Counted from the stretch's first letter, positions 16,427 to 25,560 are shown. The stretch: 33,063 bases of DNA from Clostridiaceae bacterium (GCA_016288315.1 JAEEYU010000068.1:1-33063); one strand, 5' to 3'. The notes: generated by a model not told the origin, from the letters alone. Numbers and translations: made by a program.

Positions 16427-19400
16427 ACCTCAATGGACAGACCAACAGAAAAACGCCATTGAAGCAAGCGGAGGCACTCTGCTTGTCAGCGCCGCCGCGG
16501 GCTCGGGCAAAACCGCCGTGCTTGTTGAACGACTCAAAAGAAAAATAGCCGACAAAGACAATCCCTGCTCTGTTGACAGCTTTCTTGTCGTTACCTTCAC
16601 AAACGCTGCCGCCGCCAATATGAAAACAAAAATCGCCAAAGCCCTTTCAAAAGCGATAAAAGAGAATCCCGGCAGCGCGTGGCTTCGCTCACAGCTCAAT
16701 CTTCTTCCGTTTGCAAAAATCAGCACAATCGACAAGTTCTGCATAAACCTCGTGCGCGACAATTTTCACGCCCTCGACATATCTCCCGATTTCAGAATAA
16801 TCGAAGGGGGTCGCGACGCAGTGCTTCAGAACGAGGCGCTCAACACCGTGCTCGACAATTATGCCGTCTTGTCTCCCGACGGTTACGAGCAGATGCTTGG
16901 AATCATCTGCGATGCCAAAGATGACAATAAGGTTGCCGAAGCAATAAAGGATATCTACATAAAATCGCAGGCGTATCCCTTCCCCGATGAACGGCTCGAC
17001 TACCTTATCGATGTTTACAAAACCGACGCCCCGTTTGAAAAAACGGTCTGGGGCGAGGTGGCTTATTCATATATTGCAAAGGTGCTGCAATTCTGCATTT
17101 CAATGGTTGAAAAGGCGCTGTCAGTCTGCGAAAAGCACAGGGGCGAATATGATGAGCCGATAATGTTGCGCGAAGATTACAACAATTACCTCTCTGTTCT
17201 TGAATCTCTGCCGACGGCATCGTGGGATGAACTGTGCAAAAAATGCTGTTCCGTCGTTTTTATAGATTGGTCCGCAAAAAAAGACTGCGGTGATAAAGCG
17301 TATCTCAAAAAATTGCGCGATGAGGCGAAAAAAAGCTTCACAAAATTAACCTCTCAAGGTATTTTCAATGAGACTCAGGAGCAGATTGACTGCGACAGGC
17401 GCGAGATTCTTCCCGCTCTCAGATGCCTCGTTTCAATGGTGCGCGACTTTGAAAAGGAATACTCGGCATTAAAAAAGAAAGAGAATTATCTCGACTTCAA
17501 CGACACCCTTCATTATTCAATAAAGCTCCTTTGCAAAAAGGATGAAAACGGCGCAATTATTAAAGATGAAAACGGCGTTCCCGTCGCGGGCGAGCTTGCC
17601 CTTGAACTCTCAAAGGGCTTTACCGAAATTCTTGTTGACGAGTATCAGGATGTCAACGAGGCGCAGGAGTTGTTGTTCAGACTCCTTTCGCGTGACGGCA
17701 GCAATCTGTTTATGGTCGGCGACGTCAAGCAGAGCATCTACGGCTTCAGAGAGGCGATGCCGGAGCTCTTCCTCGAAAAACAGAAATCCTTTGCAAAATA
17801 TGACGGCAAAACCTTCCCTTCAACCGTTGTTCTGAGCAAAAACTTCCGCTCAGTCAAGGGAATCACCGAAATAATCAATCACATTTTTTCACGCATTATG
17901 ATTGACGGCGTGGGCGGTCTTGAATACAACGAAGACCACTACCTCAATTACAACGAAAAAGCGCACATCGAGCATGATGAGGCAGACACCGAAATTCACT
18001 TTGTCCGCAGCGGCGAAGATGAAACCGAAGCGGAAATCCAATACCTTGCCGATTATATAGAACAGAACATCGGCACCCTCATTGTAAAAGATGAAAAGGG
18101 CGACAGACCCGCCGTGGCAGGCGATTTTGCCGTGCTTTTGCGAAGCGTCAGCGACGGTTACGCCGAACGGCTCAACGAGGTTTTGAAAATGCGCGGCATT
18201 ACGGCGCTTCTCAACCTCGACAACAGCTTTTTCGATGCGCCGGAGGTCCGCTTTATGCTTGCCCTTCTGCGCACAATCTCAAATCCTCTTGACGATGTGT
18301 CTTTGCTGGCGGTTATGCTCTCGCCGGTTTACGGCTTTACTCCCGATGACGTCGCACAGATTAAAATCGATATGCGAAAAAGAGACACAAAGGTCAAAAA
18401 ACTGTTTTACGCCGTGCAGAACTCGGCAAACACCGGTGATGAGAAATCAAAAACATTCCTCGATGCAATCGAACGCTTCCGCAACATCTCATACACCGTC
18501 GGAGCACAGCAGCTTCTTCAGATTCTTCTGGATGAAACGGGGTATTTCCCGGTTGTCAGTGTCCTGACCGATGCTGCCGCCAGAACGAATAACCTCCGGC
18601 TTCTGTGCCAATACGCCGCTTCCTATGAGTCGGCGGGCAGGGTGGGGCTCACCGGTTTTCTGAGATATATCGAACGCGCCCAGTCAACACAGATAAGCGT
18701 AAAAACGCAGGAGGAACAGGGCATAAACGCCGTCAGAATAATGACAATTCACGGCAGCAAGGGTCTTGAATTCCCCGTAGTTATTCTTGCAAACTGCGGC
18801 AAACAGATAAGAACGCGTGCCAAAAGCATCACATTTTCACGCAGGTGCGGAGTAGGAATGTATTCCGGAGGAAAGGATTTTGTCCGCTTCACAAACGTTC
18901 TGCGAACGGTAACGGGCATAGAAGCGGCGGAGACCGACAGGGCTGAGGAACTGCGCAACCTCTACGTTGCGCTCACAAGGGCAAAGCAGAAGCTTCTCAT
19001 TGTTTCTTCTTATCCGCAGTTTGCCAAAAACAGCAAAGAAAAGCCGGGCTCAGCGTTCACAGCGGCAGATATAACGTTCGGCAGGCAGTTTCTGCCTTAC
19101 TCGGTGCTCTCGGCAGGGCACAGCATAGACCTTATTGCTTCTGCGCTTTTAAATCATCCCGACGCCGTTTTACTGCGCGAAATGCAGGCGGACTACGCCC
19201 CGTATATTGATATAGATTTCAAAAATGATTCAAAGCTCAGAGTCATCAACGTCGATTACGAGCTTAAACAGGAAGAACAGCCCGCACAGGAGCAGGCACA
19301 GGAGGATATTTCGGAGCTTGTTTATGAAATCAGAAAACGCGCCGAATATGTCTATCCCTATGCGGGGCTTGAGGGCAAAGCGGCAAAAAGAGTTGCCTCC

Positions 19401-19982
19401 GACTTTGCCGCCGCACACGAGAGCGGAGACTACACCGCAACAAGGGTTCCCGTCTTTTTAAGCGGAGAAGAGCTTTCGCCCGCACAGATAGGCACCGCGA
19501 CGCACAAGTTTATGCAGTTCTGCCGGTTTGACACAGATGATGTCGAAAAAGAGCTTGACCGCGTTGTTGAGGAAGGGCTTATGCTCCGTCACGAAGCCGA
19601 CGCAGTCGATAAAGAAAAAATCAGAACGTTCCTCTCGGGCGACCTTGCGGCAAGAGTCATCGCCTCGCCTGCGGTTTACCGTGAAAAATGCTTTACCTGC
19701 GGCGTGAAGGCGGGCGAGGTTTATCCCGACCTTCACGGTGAAGAGGCGCAGGAAACCGTCATTGTTGACGGTGTAGCCGACCTTGCGTTTGTTGAAGACG
19801 GCGCCCTTGTTATAGTCGATTACAAAACCGACGGCAGGGTAACGGATGAGATTCTGCGCGGGCGTTACAGCGGTCAGCTTAACATTTACGCGAGATGCCT
19901 TGCGGAATTGCTCGATATTGATGTAAAAGAGACATTGATTTACTCATTTTCACTCGGTAAAACCGTTGAAATTACACAATAG
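16419..19982 (+). CDS. addA: ATP-dependent helicase/nuclease subunit A (UvrD/Rep-like)
   Basis: 1187 residues from the ATG at 16419, chosen because GGAGG (16405-16409) precedes it by nine bases; an in-frame TTG at 16398 lacks an SD. It is a superfamily 1A helicase. Motif I is VSAAAGSGKTAVLVERL (about 23-39), motif II is VDEYQDVNEAQ, motif III is VGDVKQSIYGFREA, with later IHGSKGLEFPVV and LYVALTRAK motifs. The C-terminal RecB-family nuclease is marked by VADLAF and VIVDYKTDG. It forms the AddAB break-resection complex with the upstream gene, which it overlaps by 8 bases. No clear terminator follows; an A-rich stretch and then the rpmE promoter come next. Confidence 0.96.
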   Translation: MGEPQWTDQQKNAIEASGGTLLVSAAAGSGKTAVLVERLKRKIADKDNPCSVDSFLVVTFTNAAAANMKTKIAKALSKAIKENPGSAWLRSQLNLLPFAKISTIDKFCINLVRDNFHALDISPDFRIIEGGRDAVLQNEALNTVLDNYAVLSPDGYEQMLGIICDAKDDNKVAEAIKDIYIKSQAYPFPDERLDYLIDVYKTDAPFEKTVWGEVAYSYIAKVLQFCISMVEKALSVCEKHRGEYDEPIMLREDYNNYLSVLESLPTASWDELCKKCCSVVFIDWSAKKDCGDKAYLKKLRDEAKKSFTKLTSQGIFNETQEQIDCDRREILPALRCLVSMVRDFEKEYSALKKKENYLDFNDTLHYSIKLLCKKDENGAIIKDENGVPVAGELALELSKGFTEILVDEYQDVNEAQELLFRLLSRDGSNLFMVGDVKQSIYGFREAMPELFLEKQKSFAKYDGKTFPSTVVLSKNFRSVKGITEIINHIFSRIMIDGVGGLEYNEDHYLNYNEKAHIEHDEADTEIHFVRSGEDETEAEIQYLADYIEQNIGTLIVKDEKGDRPAVAGDFAVLLRSVSDGYAERLNEVLKMRGITALLNLDNSFFDAPEVRFMLALLRTISNPLDDVSLLAVMLSPVYGFTPDDVAQIKIDMRKRDTKVKKLFYAVQNSANTGDEKSKTFLDAIERFRNISYTVGAQQLLQILLDETGYFPVVSVLTDAAARTNNLRLLCQYAASYESAGRVGLTGFLRYIERAQSTQISVKTQEEQGINAVRIMTIHGSKGLEFPVVILANCGKQIRTRAKSITFSRRCGVGMYSGGKDFVRFTNVLRTVTGIEAAETDRAEELRNLYVALTRAKQKLLIVSSYPQFAKNSKEKPGSAFTAADITFGRQFLPYSVLSAGHSIDLIASALLNHPDAVLLREMQADYAPYIDIDFKNDSKLRVINVDYELKQEEQPAQEQAQEDISELVYEIRKRAEYVYPYAGLEGKAAKRVASDFAAAHESGDYTATRVPVFLSGEELSPAQIGTATHKFMQFCRFDTDDVEKELDRVVEEGLMLRHEADAVDKEKIRTFLSGDLAARVIASPAVYREKCFTCGVKAGEVYPDLHGEEAQETVIVDGVADLAFVEDGALVIVDYKTDGRVTDEILRGRYSGQLNIYARCLAELLDIDVKETLIYSFSLGKTVEITQ

Positions 19983-20004
19983 TTCAAAAAAAGTAAAAAA
20001 ATGC

Positions 20005-20033
20005 TTGCATTTATAAAAATGTTGTGATAGAAT
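20005..20033 (+). promoter_or_regulatory. Extended -10 promoter of rpmE
   Basis: TTGCAT (20005-20010), 17 bases, then TAGAAT (20028-20033) preceded by TGA, giving a TGn extended -10. It lies about 43 bases before the rpmE ATG. Confidence 0.65.
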
Positions 20034-20076
20034 CTTATCCGCATTATAATCGTATTGATCGAAAGAGGTGACATAA

Positions 20077-20280
20077 ATGAAGGAAGGTATCCATCCCAAC
20101 TATCAGCAGACCGAAATCCGCTGCGCATGCGGTGAAGTTATTAAAACAGGTTCAACAAAAGAAAATATCCGTGTAGATATTTGCTCCAAGTGCCATCCGT
20201 TCTTCACCGGCAAGCAGAAGCTTGTTGACACAGGCGGACGCGTTGACCGTTTCAACAAACGTTTCAATCTCGGCAAATAA
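20077..20280 (+). CDS. rpmE: 50S ribosomal protein L31, zinc-binding (C+) type
   Basis: 67 residues. The KEGIHPNY start and [24 protein letters not shown] are diagnostic of L31. Cys16, Cys18, Cys36 and Cys39 provide the four-cysteine zinc site of the C+ form. In bacteria that carry a second, cysteine-free L31, the C+ copy is used when zinc is plentiful; no paralogue is in this window. A good SD (AAAGAGGTGA) precedes the ATG. The gene appears monocistronic, with its own promoter and a terminator directly downstream. Confidence 0.97.
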   Translation: MKEGIHPNYQQTEIRCACGEVIKTGSTKENIRVDICSKCHPFFTGKQKLVDTGGRVDRFNKRFNLGK

Positions 20281-20291
20281 TTTTAAAAGTC

Positions 20292-20319
20292 GGCGGTGCT
20301 ATGCACCGCCTTGCTTTTT
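20292..20319 (+). terminator. Terminator after rpmE
   Basis: The perfect stem GGCGGTGC / GCACCGCC around TAT is followed by TTGCTTTTT, beginning 12 bases after the rpmE stop. It contains an ATG (20301) that opens the yigZ frame but is unlikely to be its start. Confidence 0.85.
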
Positions 20320-20348
20320 CAATAAGCAAACAGTCAGGGGGTCACAGG

Positions 20349-20972
20349 GTGCAGTCTTACAAAACAGTCAGAAAATCCGCCGAAGCGCAGTTCGTTGAAA
20401 AACATTCGCGCTTCATCGGTTATATTGCGTCCGTCACCACCGCCGAAGAGGCAAACGAATTCATCGCCTCAATCAGGCAAAAGCATTGGGACGCCACCCA
20501 CAATGTGCCCGCCTATATTCTGCGCGAGGGCAATTTCAAACGCTATTCCGATGACGGCGAGCCGCAGGGCACAGCCGGAGTTCCCGTCCTGAGCGCCCTC
20601 GAAAAAGCAGGGCTTACCGACTGTGTCTGTGTTGTCACACGCTATTTCGGCGGCACTCTTCTCGGCACCGGCGGTCTTGTGCGCGCCTATTCGCACGCCG
20701 CATCAACAGCGGTCGAAGCGGCGGGCATTGTTACCAGAGCGCTTTGCAAAAAGCTCAGGGTCAACTGCGACTACGGCTTTTACGGCAAGCTTTCGCCCAT
20801 GATTCTTGAAGCGGGCGGAGTTGTTGAAAACACGGAGTTTGCCGACAGCGTAACAGTTGTTTTTTATATCGAGTCCTCCCTTGCTCCAAAATTATGCGCC
20901 GACATTGTCGAAGCAAGCAACGGCAGATGCAGTGCGGAGGAGCGCGGCGAGGAGTTCGCCGACACAGATTAA
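20349..20972 (+). CDS. yigZ: YigZ/IMPACT (UPF0029) family protein
   Basis: 207 residues from the GTG at 20349. AGGGGG (20336-20341) is placed seven bases upstream, and the preceding in-frame ATG at 20301 lies inside the rpmE terminator hairpin. The family signature is clear: YSDDGEPQGTAGVPVL, then VVTRYFGGTLLGTGGLVRAYS. The IMPACT-type N-domain is followed by a small ferredoxin-like C-terminal domain. In bacteria the role is poorly defined, possibly linked to translation or RNA because eukaryotic IMPACT regulates GCN2. No promoter of its own is obvious, so it may depend on read-through from rpmE. Confidence 0.9.
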   Translation: MQSYKTVRKSAEAQFVEKHSRFIGYIASVTTAEEANEFIASIRQKHWDATHNVPAYILREGNFKRYSDDGEPQGTAGVPVLSALEKAGLTDCVCVVTRYFGGTLLGTGGLVRAYSHAASTAVEAAGIVTRALCKKLRVNCDYGFYGKLSPMILEAGGVVENTEFADSVTVVFYIESSLAPKLCADIVEASNGRCSAEERGEEFADTD

Positions 20973-20990
20973 AAAAATTTAAAAAAAATT

Positions 20991-21023
20991 TTCCCGATTA
21001 TGCAGGAATCGGGAACTTTTTTT
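20991..21023 (+). terminator. Terminator after yigZ
   Basis: The perfect 9-bp stem TTCCCGATT / AATCGGGAA with a 7-base loop is followed by CTTTTTTT. It separates yigZ from the dGTPase-dnaG-rpoD cluster. Confidence 0.9.
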
Positions 21024-21047
21024 CGTATATAGTATTGAAACTCAATC

Positions 21048-21062
21048 AAAGGCGGTGAGATT
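21048..21062 (+). promoter_or_regulatory. Shine-Dalgarno and putative ATT start of the dGTPase gene
   Basis: AAAGGCGGTGA (21048-21058) is nearly the full anti-SD complement and is almost the same site as before dnaG (AAGGCGGTGA). In the dGTPase frame the next codons are ATT (21060) and ACG (21063). No ATG, GTG or TTG occurs between the in-frame TGA at 21036 and the GTG at 21087, which is about 31 bases beyond the SD core. Confidence 0.6.
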
Positions 21063-22085
21063 ACGGAAAAAACAATAAGAGAAAAAGTGTGCGAGAGAGA
21101 GCATAATATTTTATCACCGCTTGCGGCTTTTGCGGATGAGACACGGGGCAGAGAAACCTTTGAGGAAGAATGCACAATAAGAACACCCTACCAGCGCGAC
21201 CGCGACAGAATTATCCACTCAAGTTCCTTCCGCCGTCTCAAACACAAAACGCAGGTCTTTTTGTCTCCGGAAGGGGACTATTACCGCACAAGACTCACCC
21301 ACACCCTCGAGGTGGCGCAGATAGCAAGAACAATCGCCTGTGCGCTGTGCCTCAATGAGGATTTAACCGAAGCCATAGCCCTCGCCCACGACCTCGGTCA
21401 CACCCCCTTCGGTCACGCGGGCGAAAGAGCTCTCAACGAGGTGTGTGAAAACGGCTTTGCCCACTACAAACAGAGCTTACGCGTCGTTGACAGAATCGAA
21501 AAAAGCGGTCAGGGCTTAAACCTCACCTGGGAGGTCCGCAACGGCATTGTCACCCACACCTGCGGCGAGCAGGCGGCAACGCTTGAGGGCAGAATAGTTC
21601 GCCTCGCCGACCGTATTGCATACATAAACCACGACATTGACGACGCCGCAAATGCGGGAATTATGTGCGAGTTCGACATTCCCCGCGCACTCAGAGATGA
21701 GCTCGGGCACTCAAAAAGCGAAAGAATCAACACCCTTGTTCTCGATGTAATAGAGCACAGCGGCAGCGATATAGTTATGAGCGAACGCGCCCGCGAGGCG
21801 TTTGAAGAGCTTCACTCCTTTATGTTTAAAAAGGTATATACAAACCCCGTGTGCAAAAGCGAGGAGAGCAAGGCGGTCTCAATGCTTCAGCGCCTTTATT
21901 CGTATTTTGCCGAGAACAGCGCATCCCTCCCCGAAAACTACAAAAAAATCGCCGTGGAGGACGGCGTCAACACAGCCGCCTGCGACTATATTGCAGGCAT
22001 GACCGACACCTTCGCCATAAGAGTTTACAAAGAGCTCTTCATCCCCGAGGCATGGATCGAAAAACTCCGCTTTGACAGATTATAA
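21060..22085 (+). CDS. dgt: Deoxyguanosinetriphosphate triphosphohydrolase-like protein (HD domain)
   Basis: HD-superfamily dNTP triphosphohydrolase that releases tripolyphosphate from dGTP or other dNTPs. The motifs are FQRDRDRI-like YQRDRDRIIHSSSFRRLKHKTQVF, RLTHTLEVAQIARTIA, and the metal-binding HDLGHTPFGHAGE. A later DRIAYINHDIDDA supplies the final aspartate. It has 341 residues if started at ATT 21060 or 332 from GTG 21087. I favour the longer form: the TIREK-EREHNILSP segment that spans the GTG matches the usual start of Firmicute relatives, and the only good SD lies before the ATT. The gene is 35 bases upstream of dnaG, a common clostridial arrangement that ties nucleotide pools to replication. 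Substrate range is not evident from sequence. Confidence 0.88.
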   Translation: MTEKTIREKVCEREHNILSPLAAFADETRGRETFEEECTIRTPYQRDRDRIIHSSSFRRLKHKTQVFLSPEGDYYRTRLTHTLEVAQIARTIACALCLNEDLTEAIALAHDLGHTPFGHAGERALNEVCENGFAHYKQSLRVVDRIEKSGQGLNLTWEVRNGIVTHTCGEQAATLEGRIVRLADRIAYINHDIDDAANAGIMCEFDIPRALRDELGHSKSERINTLVLDVIEHSGSDIVMSERAREAFEELHSFMFKKVYTNPVCKSEESKAVSMLQRLYSYFAENSASLPENYKKIAVEDGVNTAACDYIAGMTDTFAIRVYKELFIPEAWIEKLRFDRL

Positions 22086-22120
22086 TGTCAGTAGAAATTA
22101 TGATTTAAGGCGGTGAAAAA

Positions 22121-23866
22121 ATGGCAATAAATGACAATTTTCTGCGTGAACTGCAGGAGCGCACAGACATTGAACAGCTGGTCGGCTCCTATGTTGATTT
22201 GAAACGCAGAGGCAAAACCTTCGTGGGTCTTTGTCCTTTCCATAACGAAAAAACACCCTCGTTCACCGTTTACCCCGACAGCAATTCCTTTTATTGCTTC
22301 GGCTGCGGAGCGGGAGGGGATGCAATAACATTTATCCGCAGAATAGAGAATCTCGACTATGTCGAGGCAGTAAAGTTCGTCGCCCAGTCGGCGGGGCTCA
22401 AAATGCCCGAAGACGGCTTTGACGACACGCTCTCAAAAAAACGCAACAGAATTCTTTCCGCAAACAGAGAGGCGGCAAGATTCTTCCATAAATGCCTTTA
22501 CAGTGAGAAAGGGGAGCAGGGGCTTTCTTATTTCACAAAGCGAATGCTCTCAAAAGAGACAATAACCCACTTCGGTCTCGGCTTTGCGCCTGACAGCTGG
22601 GATGCCCTTCGCAGCCACCTTAAATCCATGGGCTATTCCGACCTTGAGCTCTATGAGGCAAATCTTGTCAAGCGCAGCGAAAAAAACGGCAGCGTTCACT
22701 ATTACGACAACTTCCGCAACCGCGTGATGTTCCCCATAATCGACCTTCGCGGCAATGTCGTCGGCTTCAGCGGGCGCGTGCTTGACGATTCAAAACCCAA
22801 ATATGTCAACACGGCTGACACCCTTGTTTATAAGAAAGGCAACGGCATCTTCGCCATGAATTTTGCCAAAAACGCAAACGAAGGCAAGTTCATCATCGTT
22901 GAAGGTCAGATGGATGTCATCACCCTTCACCAGGCGGGTTTCACCAACGCTATCGCCTGCCTCGGCACTGCGTTTACGCAGGAGCAGGCAAACCTGATTT
23001 CACGTTATGCCGACGAGGTCTATGTCTGCTACGATTCCGACCAGGCGGGGCAGACCGCAACACGCAAGGCGGTCTCGATTCTCGGCTCGACGGGTCTCAG
23101 AATCAAAATCGTAAAGCTCACCGGCGGCAAGGATGCCGATGAAATCATCAAAATCCGCGGCAGAGATTATTTCCGTATGCTCCTTGAAGGCGCCGCAAAC
23201 AGAATTGAGTATGACATTTTAAACGAGCGCACAAAATACGACCTTTCAACCGACGACGGCAGAGTGAATTTCTTGAACGCCGCTGCCGATATTCTCGCAT
23301 CAGTCGGCGAAATCGAGCGTGATATTTACGCCTCGCGACTCGCAAATGAAACGGGAGTTTCAAAAGAGGCGATTCTAGCAAAAGCCCAGCAGCGCTCCGC
23401 AGTGGTCAGACGCAAGGCGGCAGAGCGTAAGCGGGCGGAAGAGTCAAAAATGCTCACCGATATCAAAGATAAAAACAACCCCGAAAAAGAAAAGAACCTT
23501 CTGGCGGCAAGGGCGGAGGAGATAATAATAGCGTCTCTCGCCCGCAACCCCGATTTTTACAGAAAGCTCAGCGGTGAACTCACTCCCGAAGTGTTTGTCA
23601 CCTCGTTCAACAAAAGGGTGGCAACCGTTCTTCTGCAAAAGCTTGAGAGCGGAAGCGGAGCGGAACTGAGTTATTTCGCCGGCAGCTTCACCCCGCAGGA
23701 GATGGATTCAATAACAAGGATTTTCCGCCTCGGCGATGAAATCGGCAATACTCCTCAGGAGGTTGAGGATTGCATAAATGTTCTTAAAAAAGAGAAACGG
23801 ACGGCAAATGTAAAGGCGTCCGAACTCAGCGACGAAGAATTTCTCAAACTGTTTCAGAAAAAATAA
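22121..23866 (+). CDS. dnaG: DNA primase
   Basis: 581 residues, near the family norm. The N-terminal CHC2 zinc-binding domain has Cys38, His41, Cys59 and Cys62 within CPFHNEKTPSF and FYCFGCGAGGD. The catalytic core follows (FSGRVLDDSKPKYVNT), then the TOPRIM domain with VEGQMDVITLHQAG at about 258-272 and the acidic CYDSDQAGQ motif. The C-terminal part (about 430-581) is the usual helical helicase-binding domain. DnaG makes RNA primers at the replication fork with the DnaB-type helicase. It begins with ATG after AAGGCGGTGA, and rpoD follows after 21 bases. This is the macromolecular-synthesis operon without rpsU in view. Confidence 0.97.
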   Translation: MAINDNFLRELQERTDIEQLVGSYVDLKRRGKTFVGLCPFHNEKTPSFTVYPDSNSFYCFGCGAGGDAITFIRRIENLDYVEAVKFVAQSAGLKMPEDGFDDTLSKKRNRILSANREAARFFHKCLYSEKGEQGLSYFTKRMLSKETITHFGLGFAPDSWDALRSHLKSMGYSDLELYEANLVKRSEKNGSVHYYDNFRNRVMFPIIDLRGNVVGFSGRVLDDSKPKYVNTADTLVYKKGNGIFAMNFAKNANEGKFIIVEGQMDVITLHQAGFTNAIACLGTAFTQEQANLISRYADEVYVCYDSDQAGQTATRKAVSILGSTGLRIKIVKLTGGKDADEIIKIRGRDYFRMLLEGAANRIEYDILNERTKYDLSTDDGRVNFLNAAADILASVGEIERDIYASRLANETGVSKEAILAKAQQRSAVVRRKAAERKRAEESKMLTDIKDKNNPEKEKNLLAARAEEIIIASLARNPDFYRKLSGELTPEVFVTSFNKRVATVLLQKLESGSGAELSYFAGSFTPQEMDSITRIFRLGDEIGNTPQEVEDCINVLKKEKRTANVKASELSDEEFLKLFQKK

Positions 23867-23887
23867 ATGACAGGATGGTAAACGGAT

Positions 23888-25501
23888 ATGAAAAAAGAGA
23901 CGGCAGCAAGCAAAACAAAAGAAAAGGCACTCAAAACGGCTGAAGAAAGCGTAAAAGAAACGGCGAAAAAGCCCGCAAAAACCGCATCCAAGGCAAAGAC
24001 ACCCGCCAAGGAGAAAGCGGCGGCAAAAGAAAAGGCGCCCGCAAAAGAGAAAGCGGCGGCAAAAGAAAAGGCGCCCGCAAAAGAGAAAGCGCCCGCAAAA
24101 GAGAAAGCGCCGGCAAAAGAAAAGGCACCTGCCAAAGAAAAAGCAGCCGCGAAAGAAAAAACAACGGCTAAGGCAAAGGCGCCCGCAAAAGAGAAAGCCC
24201 CCGCCAAAGCAAAGGCAAAGGCGGAAGAAAAGCCTGAAGAAAAACCCGAAGAAATAAAGGAAGAAAAGAAAAAAGAAAAGCCCGCAAAGGCGGAAAAAGC
24301 GCCTGCGAAGAAAAAAGAAAAAGCTTCAAAGTCAAAGGCAAAAGCGGAAGAACAGCCCGAGGAGCAGGCGCAGGAGCCCTCAGCGGAGCTTCCTTCGGTA
24401 GTTACCTATTTTGACAAAAAGCCCGCCATCAAAGCCGTTATCGACAAAGGCAGAGCGGCAGGCAAAATCTCCACACAGGATATAAACAATGTCATAGTCG
24501 AGACGGATATCGACATAGATGAGATGGACCGTCTCTATGAGATTTTCGAGATTTACAACATTGAAATTCTCGACGACCTCAACATTGAAGATATTGAAAA
24601 CTTCGACGTCGAGGTTCCCAAAACACCCTCCGACGGAGCGGACACCGGCGACGAAAAGGCGGTCAACGTTGATGACCCCGTCAAGGCATACCTCAAAGAA
24701 ATAGGCAGAGTTCCCCTTCTCACCCCCGAGGAGGAGATTGACATCGCCATGACAATAGGTCTTGAAGAAGAGGGAGCCGAAAGGGCAAAACAGCGCCTCA
24801 CCGAGGCAAACCTGCGCCTTGTTGTCAGCATTGCAAAGCGCTATGTCGGCAGGGGAATGCAGTTCCTCGACCTCATCCAGGAGGGCAACCTCGGTCTTAT
24901 CAAAGCCGTTGACAAGTTCGACTACACCAAGGGCTTCAAGTTCTCCACCTACGCCACCTGGTGGATAAGGCAGGCAATCACCCGCGCCATAGCCGACCAG
25001 GCAAGAACAATCCGCATTCCCGTTCACATGGTTGAAACAATAAACAAGGTCAAAAAAACAAGCACCCTGCTTCTTCACGAGAACGGCAAGGATCCCACCC
25101 CCGAAGAAATTGCAGAGCGCCTCGATATGCCCGTTGAAAAGGTCCGCGAGATTCAGCGCGTGGCGCAGGAGCCCGTTTCGCTTGAAACACCCATCGGCGA
25201 AGAGGAAGACAGCCACCTCGGCGATTTTATCCCCGACGATGATGCTCCCGCACCGGCAGATGCCGCCTCCTCAATGCTTCTCAAGGAGCAGTTAAACGAG
25301 GTGCTCGGCACACTGACCGCCCGCGAAAAGAAGGTTCTTGAAATGCGTTTCGGTCTGCTTGACGGCCGTTCACGCACACTCGAAGAAGTCGGCAAGGAGT
25401 TCGACGTCACCCGTGAGCGTATCCGTCAGATTGAGGCGAAGGCGCTTCGCAAACTCCGCCACCCGAGCAGAAGCAAAAAACTCAAGGACTACCTCGACTG
25501 A
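23888..25501 (+). CDS. rpoD: Primary sigma factor RpoD (sigma-70/SigA) with N-terminal lysine-rich repeat extension
   Basis: 537 residues, compared with about 360-400 for most clostridial SigA proteins. The first 165 or so residues are low complexity, rich in Lys, Ala, Glu and Pro, including eleven EKA(A/P)AK-type hexapeptides at about 42-107. The ordinary sigma factor follows. Region 1.1 is at about 173-245 ([16 protein letters not shown]) and region 1.2 at about 262 ([16 protein letters not shown]). Region 2 starts at about 304, with the -10 recognition helix [13 protein letters not shown] near 355-367. Region 3 follows, and region 4 (about 476-537) has the -35 recognition helix [18 protein letters not shown]. 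It directs RNA polymerase to housekeeping promoters. The gene is last in the dgt-dnaG cluster and ends at a strong terminator. Confidence 0.97.
   Translation: MKKETAASKTKEKALKTAEESVKETAKKPAKTASKAKTPAKEKAAAKEKAPAKEKAAAKEKAPAKEKAPAKEKAPAKEKAPAKEKAAAKEKTTAKAKAPAKEKAPAKAKAKAEEKPEEKPEEIKEEKKKEKPAKAEKAPAKKKEKASKSKAKAEEQPEEQAQEPSAELPSVVTYFDKKPAIKAVIDKGRAAGKISTQDINNVIVETDIDIDEMDRLYEIFEIYNIEILDDLNIEDIENFDVEVPKTPSDGADTGDEKAVNVDDPVKAYLKEIGRVPLLTPEEEIDIAMTIGLEEEGAERAKQRLTEANLRLVVSIAKRYVGRGMQFLDLIQEGNLGLIKAVDKFDYTKGFKFSTYATWWIRQAITRAIADQARTIRIPVHMVETINKVKKTSTLLLHENGKDPTPEEIAERLDMPVEKVREIQRVAQEPVSLETPIGEEEDSHLGDFIPDDDAPAPADAASSMLLKEQLNEVLGTLTAREKKVLEMRFGLLDGRSRTLEEVGKEFDVTRERIRQIEAKALRKLRHPSRSKKLKDYLD
24011..24208 (+). 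repeat. 18-bp tandem repeat array inside rpoD
   Basis: Eleven consecutive in-frame 18-bp units of the type GARAARGCGSCSGCAAAA encode EKA(A/P)AK-like hexapeptides. The two 36-bp blocks at 24011-24046 and 24047-24082 are identical base for base. Units decay toward the right (24119 onward) by synonymous and then Ala/Thr/Lys substitutions. Such an array can expand or contract by slippage without breaking the frame. Confidence 0.92.
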
Positions 25502-25518
25502 TAAAATATGCAAAAACA

Positions 25519-25560
25519 AAGAGCTTGCAGAGAAAACCTTTGCAAGCTCTTAATTTTATA
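25519..25560. terminator. Bidirectional terminator between rpoD and the convergent ackA operon
   Basis: The 11-bp stem AAGAGCTTGCA / TGCAAGCTCTT with an 11-base loop is followed on the plus strand by an AT-rich, U-containing tract. On the minus strand it is followed by TTGTTTTTG. It serves both converging transcripts. Confidence 0.85.

Noticed and set aside
23854-24207. Minus-strand frame of 117 codons with AGAFSFA repeats opposite the start of rpoD
   Set aside because: It is the antisense image of the EKAPAK repeat DNA; it has no SD and its repeats simply mirror the rpoD array.
24011-24208. CRISPR-like array
   Set aside because: The 18-bp units are contiguous with no spacers, stay in one reading frame and encode a periodic peptide within rpoD.
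24380-25216. Minus-strand frame of 278 codons opposite rpoD
   Set aside because: It is fully antisense to conserved sigma regions. It is open because of the codon bias of rpoD and resembles no protein family I know.
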